Below, one piece after another: positions 33,594-40,275 of a stretch of 64,000 bases of DNA (within the stretch, counting starts at the first letter, position 1; every line of letters begins with the position of its first letter). Made by a program: the position numbers and the translations under genes. The notes beneath the pieces are model-generated. The model had not been told where the DNA came from, ran no database searches, and saw only the letters and a program-made list of their open reading frames with translations. This DNA is from Paraburkholderia monticola (GTDB lineage: Bacteria > Pseudomonadota > Gammaproteobacteria > Burkholderiales > Burkholderiaceae): the NCBI RefSeq assembly GCF_001580545.1, contig NZ_LRBG01000035.1, forward strand, positions 62,001 through 126,000, in the 5' to 3' direction.

Positions 33594-34850
33594 ATGACCC
33601 CATTCAGCCCCCATCAACTCGCCGACCTCGCGCGCCAGTACGGCACGCCGTTATGGGTCTATGACGCCGACGCGATCCGCCAGCGCATCGCGCAGTTGCG
33701 CAGTTTCGACACGATTCGCTACGCGCAGAAGGCTTGTTCGAACGTGCACATCCTGAAGCTGATGCGCGACGAAGGCGTGATGGTCGATGCGGTCTCCTTG
33801 GGCGAACTCGCACGCAGTTTCGCCGCGGGATTTGCGGCTCAGCCCGAGTCGAACGATGCGCCCGAAGGTGTCGTCTTTACCGCCGACGTGCTCGATCACG
33901 CGACGCTCGCCACCGTGCTCGACCAGCGGATCACGGTCAACGCCGGCTCGCTCCACATGCTCGAACGGCTCGGACGACATGCGCGCGAAGGCCATCGCGT
34001 GTGGCTGCGCATCAACCCGGGCTTCGGTCACGGCCACAGCAACAAGACCAACACCGGCGGCGAGCACAGCAAGCACGGCATCTGGCGCGACGACCTGCCG
34101 CGCGCGCTGGAACTGGTGCGGCGCTATCGGCTGAAGCTGGTCGGGCTGCACATGCATATCGGCTCCGGGGTCGACTACGCGCATCTCGCGAGCGTTTGCG
34201 ATGCGATGGTCGATGCGGTTTCCGAACTCGATTGCGATATCGAAGCGATTTCGGCGGGGGGTGGTTTGTCGGTGCCGTATCGCGATGGCGAGCCGAGCGT
34301 CGACACCGGGCATTATTTCCAGCTGTGGGACGACGCGCGGCGGCGCATCGAGGCGTGCGTCGGACATCGTGTGCGGCTCGAAATCGAACCGGGGCGCTTT
34401 CTGGTCGCGCAGTCGGGCGTGCTCGTCGCCGAAGTGCACGCGCTGAGCCGGCGACCGTCGCGGCAATTCGCGCTGATCGACGCGGGCTTCAACGACCTCG
34501 TGCGGCCGTCGTTCTACGGCAGCTATCACGAGATCAGCGTGCTGCGGTCCGACGGCACGCCGAGCGCTGCGCCGCTCGGCTCGTTCAGCGTGGCGGGGCC
34601 GTTGTGCGAGGCCGGCGACGTATTCACGCAGACCGAAGGCGGCGTCGTCACGAGCCGATCGATGCCTGCGCCGCAAGTGGGCGACTGGATCGTGTTTCAT
34701 GACGCCGGTGCGTATGGCGCGTCGATGTCATCGAACTACAACAGCCGGCCGCTCGCGCCCGAGGTGCTGATCGAGCATGGCAATGCGCGCCTGATCCGGC
34801 GCAGGCAGCGCATCGAAGAATTGCTCGCGCTCGAAGAAACAGCGGCTTGA
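33594..34850 (+). CDS. lysA: Diaminopimelate decarboxylase
   Basis: Encodes 418 residues. It is a PLP-dependent alanine-racemase-fold decarboxylase. The PLP lysine is in IRYAQKACSN (Lys46), the glycine-rich phosphate loop in ISAGGGLSVPY, and the catalytic cysteine region is GPLCEAGDVF. HIGSGVDY and EPGRFLVA are also family motifs. It converts meso-diaminopimelate to lysine. Divergent from the LysR gene, which probably activates it. A second lysA elsewhere in the genome is possible; I cannot tell. Confidence 0.92.
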   Translation: MTPFSPHQLADLARQYGTPLWVYDADAIRQRIAQLRSFDTIRYAQKACSNVHILKLMRDEGVMVDAVSLGELARSFAAGFAAQPESNDAPEGVVFTADVLDHATLATVLDQRITVNAGSLHMLERLGRHAREGHRVWLRINPGFGHGHSNKTNTGGEHSKHGIWRDDLPRALELVRRYRLKLVGLHMHIGSGVDYAHLASVCDAMVDAVSELDCDIEAISAGGGLSVPYRDGEPSVDTGHYFQLWDDARRRIEACVGHRVRLEIEPGRFLVAQSGVLVAEVHALSRRPSRQFALIDAGFNDLVRPSFYGSYHEISVLRSDGTPSAAPLGSFSVAGPLCEAGDVFTQTEGGVVTSRSMPAPQVGDWIVFHDAGAYGASMSSNYNSRPLAPEVLIEHGNARLIRRRQRIEELLALEETAA

Positions 34851-34865
34851 GCGGCGCGCGGACGC

Positions 34866-35786
34866 TCAGCGCGCGCGCACCGTGCGCATATACGACGCGA
34901 TCATCGTCGCGAACTCCTGCGCGGCCGGCGTCAGCGGAATCGCCGCGCGTTGCAGCAGACAGACGTTCTGCTGCAACGCGTGTTCGCGCACCGGAATCGT
35001 CGTCAGCACGTCCGCGAACGGCCCGCGCTTTGCGACGACCGACGCTTCGAGCGACAGGCAATCGGTCGCGCCGACCAGATGCAGCGTCTCATACAAGCCC
35101 TCGACCGTCGCGACGATCTTCGGCGGCGGCAAGCCGTGGCTCTCGAACAGATGGCTCAAGCGGTTGGCGTGCGGCTCCTCGGTCAGATTCGGCGAGCGCG
35201 TCGTCACCCACGTGCAATCGACGAGTTCCGCCAGCGATTTCGCACGCGCCTTCGGATGACCGCGTCGGCACACGATCACCGGGTCGGACGGATAGAGCGG
35301 CGTGACGGACAGATCGGCGGTATCGGTCCGCTTCGACACGAGCGCGACCGCGAAATCGAGCGTGCCTTCGCGGATCCACGAAATCATCATGCGCGAGGTG
35401 CCCGTGCGCAGATGCACTGCGACGCGCTCGAAACGCGCGCGAAACTCCATCAGCACGGGCGCGAACGCGTCAATGAGCGGCTCGGTCGTCATGCCGAACG
35501 TGACCTCGCCGACGTAGTCGCCGCGCAACTGCCGCACCTCCTCTTCGGCACGCTCGCATTCGCCGAGGATCGCGCCGGCCCGCTGTAGCAGCCGCTGGCC
35601 CAGCGCGGTCAGCGCGATGCCGCGATTCGTGCGCGTGAACAGCGTCGCGCCGAGCATCGCTTCGAGGTTCTGCAACTGCTGCGTGATGCCGCTCTGCGCG
35701 ATGCCGAGCGCGCGCGAGGCCGCGCGAATGCTGCCGTGCTCGGCGACCGCCGTGAACGCGCGCAGCTGGGAAATCGTCAACGCCAT
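34866..35786 (-). CDS. LysR-family transcriptional regulator
   Basis: Encodes 306 residues. HTH at 1-60 (ISQLRAFTAVAEHGSIRAASRALGIAQSGITQQLQNLEAMLGATLF), of the CysB/NAC-like group with a typical effector domain. It is convergent with lysA (15 bp apart) and divergent from a periplasmic binding protein gene at 35902 (115 bp apart), so it likely controls the latter and the following hydrolase. Confidence 0.92.
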   Translation of the reverse strand: MALTISQLRAFTAVAEHGSIRAASRALGIAQSGITQQLQNLEAMLGATLFTRTNRGIALTALGQRLLQRAGAILGECERAEEEVRQLRGDYVGEVTFGMTTEPLIDAFAPVLMEFRARFERVAVHLRTGTSRMMISWIREGTLDFAVALVSKRTDTADLSVTPLYPSDPVIVCRRGHPKARAKSLAELVDCTWVTTRSPNLTEEPHANRLSHLFESHGLPPPKIVATVEGLYETLHLVGATDCLSLEASVVAKRGPFADVLTTIPVREHALQQNVCLLQRAAIPLTPAAQEFATMIASYMRTVRAR

Positions 35787-35901
35787 GATCGCGGAGCCCG
35801 GTGATCGGTAAAAGTGATCATGATAGTCCGAAAGGGACTTCTTTGAGGCGCCACGGCCGCTTACGATGACACTGTCCTCATCCGTTCACCGTCCGCCTTC
35901 C

Positions 35902-36669
35902 ATGAAAACTCCGCTGATGATTCTCTGCGCCGCGCTGGCTTTCAGCAGCGGCGCGTTCGCCGCTGACGCCTCCACGCTGCGCCTCGGCATCGACCCGACC
36001 TATCCGCCGATGGACTCGAAGGCGCCCGACGGCAGTCTCAAGGGCTTCGACGTCGATCTCGGCAACGAGATTTGCCGGCGCATCCACGCGCATTGCCAAT
36101 GGGTCGAACTCGAGTTTTCGGGCATGATTCCGGCGCTGCAGGCGCGCAAGATCGACGCGATTCTGTCTTCGATGGCGATCACCGAGAAGCGCGAGCAGCA
36201 GATTCTGTTTTCGTCGAAGCTGTTCCAGTTCAAATCGCGGCTGATCGCGCGGCAAGGCTCGCCGCTCGCGCCGACTGCCGCCGGATTGGCCGGCAAGCAG
36301 ATCGGGGTGCAGTCGGGTACGCAGTTCGAGAGCTACGCGCTGAAGAACTGGACGCCGCTCGGCGCGAACGTGGTCGCCTACAAGAGCCAGGACGAAGTGT
36401 TCGCCGATCTGCAGAACGGGCGGCTCGACGGCGCCTTGCTCGGCACGGTCGAGGCGGATTACGGCTTCCTGCGCACGCCGGCGGGCAAGGGCTTCGCGTT
36501 TGTCGGCGAGCCGCTGTCGATGGGCGATCGTGGTGTCGGCATCGGCTTGCGCAAGGACGAGACAGAAGTGCAGGCATCGATCAACGCGGCGATCGCGTCG
36601 ATGCGCAAGGACGGCACGTATGCGCAGATCGCGAAGAAGTACTTCGACTTCGATCCGTACGGCAATTGA
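35902..36669 (+). CDS. Periplasmic amino-acid binding protein of an ABC importer
   Basis: Encodes 255 residues with a Sec signal peptide (cleavage after AFA, near residue 20) and the SBP_bac_3 fold: LRLGIDPTYPPMDSKAPDGSLKGFDVDLGNEICRR, MIPALQARKIDAILSSMAIT and GVQSGTQFESYA are typical of HisJ/ArgT-like basic or polar amino-acid binders. The membrane and ATPase subunits are not adjacent, so it must work with components encoded elsewhere. It lies 37 bp before an aspartoacylase-family hydrolase; the pair may import and process an acylated amino acid, an inference. Confidence 0.92.
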   Translation: MKTPLMILCAALAFSSGAFAADASTLRLGIDPTYPPMDSKAPDGSLKGFDVDLGNEICRRIHAHCQWVELEFSGMIPALQARKIDAILSSMAITEKREQQILFSSKLFQFKSRLIARQGSPLAPTAAGLAGKQIGVQSGTQFESYALKNWTPLGANVVAYKSQDEVFADLQNGRLDGALLGTVEADYGFLRTPAGKGFAFVGEPLSMGDRGVGIGLRKDETEVQASINAAIASMRKDGTYAQIAKKYFDFDPYGN

Positions 36670-36706
36670 TCCCGATTCCCAACGTTATCTTTACGGCTTT
36701 CCATTC

Positions 36707-37822
36707 ATGAACAGGCAATCGATTCCGCTTCTGTCGCCGGCTATCGGCACGCACCGCGAACTGGTGTCGTTTCATTTCGGCCCGGCCAATAGCGGGCAGA
36801 AGATCTATATCCAGGCGTCGCTGCACGCCGACGAAACGCCCGCGATGCTGACCACCGTGCTGCTGAAGCGGCGTCTGCTGGAGCTCGAACAGGCGGGTGC
36901 GCTGAATGCGGAAATCGTGCTCGTGCCGGTGTCGAATCCGGTCGGGCTCGGTCAGTACGTGCTCGGTCAGTTCATTGGCCGCTTCGATCTCGGCAGCGGC
37001 AAGAACTTCAACCGGCATTTCGTGCAGTTTTCGAAGCTCGTCGCCAATGCGCAAGAGGCGCTCGGCGCCGATGCGAACGAGAACCGCCGTATCGTGCGTG
37101 CGCTGCTCGCGGCCGAACTCGCTCAGCAGAAGCCGTTGACCGAATTCGAATCGCTGCAATTGGCGTTGCTGAAGTTGTCGTGCGACGCGGATGTCGTGAT
37201 CGATCTGCATTGCTCGCTCGAAGCGGCGATGCATGTGTACACGAGCGAGGCCGCGTGGGCCGAGTTCGAGCCGCTGTCGCGCTACCTCGGCGCAGAGGCG
37301 TCGTTGCTCGCGACGGATTCGGGCGGCGGCGCGTTCGACGAAACGCACAGCCTGCTGTGGTGGACCTTGCAGCAGCAGATGCCTGCGAGCAAGCCGGTGC
37401 CGACCGGTTCGATTGCGGTGACGGTGGAATGCCGGGGTCAGCGCGACGTGTCGTACGAAGTCGCGCAGCAGGACGCCGACGCGCTCGTCGATTACCTCGT
37501 GTGGCGCGGCACGATTCGCGGCGAGGCGAAGCCGTTGCCGCCGCTGCTCTCGCCGGCGACGCCGCTCGCGGGCAGCGAGCAGTTCTACGCGCCCGTGAGC
37601 GGGATTCTCGTGCACCGGGCGAAGATCGGCGACACGATTCGCGTCGGCCAGCCGCTGTTCGACATCGTCGATCCGCTGACCGACGAGACGACCACGATCG
37701 CGAGTCAGACTGAAGGGGTGCTGTATATGCGGCGCGCGATCCGGTTCGTGACGGCCGGCGCGCCGCTTGGGCGTGTGACGGGGACGCGGCCGGTTAGAAC
37801 GGGGGTGTTGCTGGGGGCTTGA
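36707..37822 (+). CDS. Succinylglutamate desuccinylase/aspartoacylase family hydrolase
   Basis: Encodes 371 residues of the AstE/AspA zinc-carboxypeptidase-like family. Zinc ligands are visible in LHADETPA (H and E) and VIDLHCS (H). The C-terminal part, from about residue 280, is a beta-barrel extension (FYAPVSGILVHRAKIGDTIRVGQPLFDIVDP) as in the long family members. The family removes acyl groups from amino acids. It probably forms an operon with the upstream amino-acid binding protein, and the divergent LysR gene may regulate both. Start at 36707; the longer frame overlaps the binding-protein gene in another frame. Confidence 0.9.
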   Translation: MNRQSIPLLSPAIGTHRELVSFHFGPANSGQKIYIQASLHADETPAMLTTVLLKRRLLELEQAGALNAEIVLVPVSNPVGLGQYVLGQFIGRFDLGSGKNFNRHFVQFSKLVANAQEALGADANENRRIVRALLAAELAQQKPLTEFESLQLALLKLSCDADVVIDLHCSLEAAMHVYTSEAAWAEFEPLSRYLGAEASLLATDSGGGAFDETHSLLWWTLQQQMPASKPVPTGSIAVTVECRGQRDVSYEVAQQDADALVDYLVWRGTIRGEAKPLPPLLSPATPLAGSEQFYAPVSGILVHRAKIGDTIRVGQPLFDIVDPLTDETTTIASQTEGVLYMRRAIRFVTAGAPLGRVTGTRPVRTGVLLGA

Positions 37823-38059
37823 TTGGGTGGGCGGCGGATGCGTCGGGCCACTTTCTTCGGGTATTACGGCCACGGGGCGTTTGCGAGGCGGCTGGTTGCT
37901 AACGGGCACTCACTTGAAACCGGCCAGACTCTCTTTGGTCACGTACACTCAGATCGTGTTGCCCGGTACTTAGCCTCACCAAACGCATAGCTTGCGGGGA
38001 TTTCATCCTTGTTTTTCCGATTGCCTTACATTAAAGTAAGGAGAATCGGAGGTGCCACC
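37823..38059. other. Gap upstream of the first toxin-antitoxin pair
   Basis: 237 bp with no gene that I can support. Composition shifts to lower G+C after about 37,900, continuing through both toxin-antitoxin modules. CCTTACATTAAAGTAAGG (38024-38041) is an inverted repeat with 7-bp arms CCTTACA-like/AGTAAGG-like just before the antitoxin start and could be its operator. Confidence 0.4.
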
Positions 38060-38305
38060 ATGACAGCAGCAACCATCACTTCGAAGGGCCAGGTCACGAT
38101 CCCCGTGGATGTGCGCAATCAACTCGGCCTACAGTCGGGAGACCGGATCGAATTCAGCTTCAACGAGGGGACAGGCAGGTATGAAGTCTATCCGGCTACG
38201 CGCTCGCTCGCGTCGCTCAAGGGCATCGTGAAGAAGCCCGCTAGACCGGTGTCGGTCGAAGACATGAATCGGGCCATCGCGGAACAGGGAGCATCCGCGC
38301 GATGA
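38060..38305 (+). CDS. AbrB/MazE-type antitoxin (VapB-like)
   Basis: Encodes 81 residues. The N terminus is a swapped-hairpin AbrB domain (ATITSKGQVTIPVDVRNQLGLQSGDRIEF), a DNA-binding fold used by antitoxins. The C-terminal tail (KKPARPVSVEDMNRAIAEQ) would bind and block the toxin. Start at 38060 follows GGAGGTG. Its stop overlaps the toxin start by four bases (ATGA at 38302-38305), the usual coupling. It probably autoregulates with the toxin. Confidence 0.93.
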   Translation: MTAATITSKGQVTIPVDVRNQLGLQSGDRIEFSFNEGTGRYEVYPATRSLASLKGIVKKPARPVSVEDMNRAIAEQGASAR

Positions 38306-38700
38306 TCGGACTGGATACGAACGTCCTGGTCCGCTACTTCGCCCAGGACGACGCCGTGCAGTCAAAGAAGGCGACTGCGTTGATGGAGTCCCTGTCGGCC
38401 GAACGGCCGGGGTACGTTTCGCAGGTCGCACTGGTCGAGATCGTGTGGGTACTAGGGCGCTGCTACGGCGTCGAGCGCGAGCAGATTAACGACATCATCG
38501 ACTCGATGATTGGCACCAAGGAGCTGGTCGTTGAAGGTGCTGACACAGTGCGAAAGGCACTTCGCGTCTTCGTGGCATCCACGAAGGCGGATTTCGCAGA
38601 CTGCCTGATCGAGCGTTCGGGGCATGTAGCCGAGTGTGAGTACACGGCTACTTTTGACGTGACGGCATCGAAGGTCGCAGGGATGCGGTTGATTAAGTAG
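38302..38700 (+). CDS. PIN-domain toxin, VapC family
   Basis: Encodes 132 residues. PIN-domain acidic residues are present: Asp5 in GLDTNVLVRYF, Glu in VALVEIVWVL, and Asp in KADFADCLIE plus a C-terminal FDVTASK. VapC toxins cleave RNA (often initiator tRNA or rRNA). It is coupled to the AbrB-type antitoxin by an ATGA overlap. All key residues look intact, so it is probably active. Confidence 0.92.
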   Translation: MIGLDTNVLVRYFAQDDAVQSKKATALMESLSAERPGYVSQVALVEIVWVLGRCYGVEREQINDIIDSMIGTKELVVEGADTVRKALRVFVASTKADFADCLIERSGHVAECEYTATFDVTASKVAGMRLIK

Positions 38701-38906
38701 TCCCGGCACACGCCAACAAACTGGAAACGGGTAACCACCATCCCATTGTCTTCCTGGTGGTGGCCATCCGTGGCCATTTAAGCCAAGCCAATGCGGCCTT
38801 AAACGAGTGAGAGGCCGATCGTGTTCGCCCGAAGGCGTTGCTTGACGAGGCCAAGTAAAGACGGCAAAACACAGAAGGGCAAGGGCGTGGCAAGAATTCA
38901 CGCCCG

Positions 38907-39080
38907 AGGCGGCCAACCGTTACCCCTTTCCCCCTACCAGATACGTAACATCCTGCGGCCCGTACTGCTCGGCATGCGCTTCATTCGCCGGCGGATGAAA
39001 CACATCGCCGGCCCGATACAGCCGTTCCTCGTCGCCGACACGAATCCGTATCTCGCCTTCGACGATCAGCGCCTTCGCCT
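38907..39080 (-). pseudogene. Cupin gene 3'-end fragment
   Basis: These 174 bp align without gaps to 39783-39956, the 3' part of the cupin gene, with 17 mismatches by my hand count (about 90% identity) and an offset of 876 bp. They include the same stop codon (38920 on the complement). Upstream of residue KALIVEGEIRIRVGDEERLY the frame runs into unrelated sequence, so this is a truncated copy with no cupin N terminus. The two copies bracket the YefM-YoeB module. The rest of the 38701-39252 gap has no gene. Confidence 0.8.
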
Positions 39081-39169
39081 TTCTGCCGTCAATATCCTTA
39101 CCGGGAGCAATCTTGTGCGGCACTTTTCCATCGTGCACAGCCTGACGACGGAAAACCGTAAGCACGCAA

Positions 39170-39231
39170 ACATGTACAGATAAACGTACATGTCTGGAGG
39201 TCTGTGCTAAACTGTGCGTGTTGTTGTACAA
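39170..39231. promoter_or_regulatory. Candidate YefM-YoeB operator
   Basis: ACATGTAC (39170-39177) and GTACATGT (39186-39193) form a perfect inverted repeat, and TTGTACAA (39224-39231) is a palindrome. Two of these contain TGTACA (39173-39178 and 39225-39230), the core of the operator bound by YefM-YoeB in E. coli. Position 20-80 bp before the antitoxin start fits autoregulation. Homology to the E. coli sites is inferred. Confidence 0.6.
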
Positions 39232-39252
39232 GTAAGCTATTCAGGAGGCTCT

Positions 39253-39513
39253 ATGCGCACAGTTCCGTTCACTGACGCCCGCGCCAATCTCAAGCGCGTC
39301 ATCGACCAGGTGGTGGATGACGTGGACGTTACGCTGATCACCCGGCGTGACGCACCCAATGCGGTTGTCATGTCCCAGGAGCATTACGAGAGTTTGATGG
39401 AAACGGTTCACTTGCTTCGCTCCCCTGCTAACGTTGCGCATCTGGAGCGGTCCATCACGCAACTGCGGGGAGGCAAGGTCAAGGCCCGGAAACTGGTTGA
39501 AGACAGCGAATGA
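39253..39513 (+). CDS. Phd/YefM-family antitoxin
   Basis: Encodes 86 residues. RTVPFTDARANLKRVIDQVVDDVDVTLITRRDAPNAVVMSQEHYESLMETVHLL is the standard Phd/YefM fold, including the DNA-binding N terminus and the ENxxL-like tail. It neutralises YoeB and represses the operon. Start at 39253 follows AGGAGG. The stop overlaps the toxin start (ATGA at 39510-39513). Confidence 0.94.
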   Translation: MRTVPFTDARANLKRVIDQVVDDVDVTLITRRDAPNAVVMSQEHYESLMETVHLLRSPANVAHLERSITQLRGGKVKARKLVEDSE

Positions 39514-39773
39514 GCGTTCTGAACGTGATGTGGACTGCCGCGGCATGGGAGGACTACGTTTACTGGCAGGGGCAAGACAAGAAGTCGCTGAAACGGATCA
39601 ACCAGCTCATCAAGGATATGCAGCGCACGCCGTTCGAGGGTATCGGTAAGCCCGAGCCGCTGAAGGCAAACCTGACGGGCTTCTGGTCGCGTCGTATTGA
39701 TGACACCCATCGCCTCGTGTACGAAATTGGCGATACGCAGATCAATATCGTGTCGTGCCGTTACCACTACTGA
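39510..39773 (+). CDS. YoeB/Txe-family mRNA interferase toxin
   Basis: Encodes 87 residues. WEDYVYWQGQDKKSLKRINQLIKDMQRTPFEGIGKPEPLKANLTGFWSRRIDDTHRLVYEI and the terminal RYHY are characteristic of YoeB, which cleaves mRNA at the ribosomal A site. The catalytic Glu, Arg and His/Tyr C-terminal residues are present. It is coupled to YefM. The gene lies between the two copies of a cupin 3' end, suggesting it arrived as a cassette. Confidence 0.93.
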   Translation: MSVLNVMWTAAAWEDYVYWQGQDKKSLKRINQLIKDMQRTPFEGIGKPEPLKANLTGFWSRRIDDTHRLVYEIGDTQINIVSCRYHY

Positions 39774-39795
39774 GACGACGGAAGGCGGCCGACCG

Positions 39796-40065
39796 TTACC
39801 CCTTTCTCCCGACCAGATACGTCACGCCCCGCGGCCCGTACTGCTCGGCATGCGCTTCGTGCGCCGGCAGATGAAACACATCCCCGATCCGATACAGGCG
39901 CTCCTCATCTCCGACACGAATCCGTATCTCGCCTTCGACGATCAGCGCCTTCGCCTCGAACGGATGCGTGTGGACCTCCATCGCGACGTTTGCCTCGCGC
40001 GTCACGAGCACGGCGTCGGGAAAGCCTTCTTTCGTCAGCATGTCGGTAAAAGCTTCGCGATTCAT
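39796..40065 (-). CDS. Cupin-domain protein
   Basis: Encodes 89 residues of a small single-cupin barrel: MEVHTHPFEAKALIVEGEIRIRVGDEERLYRIGDVFHLPAHEAHAEQYG, with metal-ligand histidines HTH and the later H in AHAE, and the Glu in ALIVEGE. Function unknown; such proteins often bind a metal and a small ligand. I chose the Met at 40065 because the cupin similarity begins there; an upstream extension to 40203 is doubtful. Its 3' part is duplicated at 38907-39080. Confidence 0.85.
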   Translation of the reverse strand: MNREAFTDMLTKEGFPDAVLVTREANVAMEVHTHPFEAKALIVEGEIRIRVGDEERLYRIGDVFHLPAHEAHAEQYGPRGVTYLVGRKG

Positions 40066-40275
40066 GGCGTTGGCCTCATACGAAGATAGGGTAGATCGAC
40101 TGTAGCGCGATCTGCCGGCTTTCGCAGCGTAAGCTTCGATGAAGCGCTGTCGCTGTCCCGCATGGCGCATGCCAAAAACTAAAATCGGCATCCCGTCCGC
40201 CATGTAGGCGGAACAGGATGCCGAATCAGGCTGCGCTCACAACAACGACAACAGCAACAACCGCCAGCGCCAACC

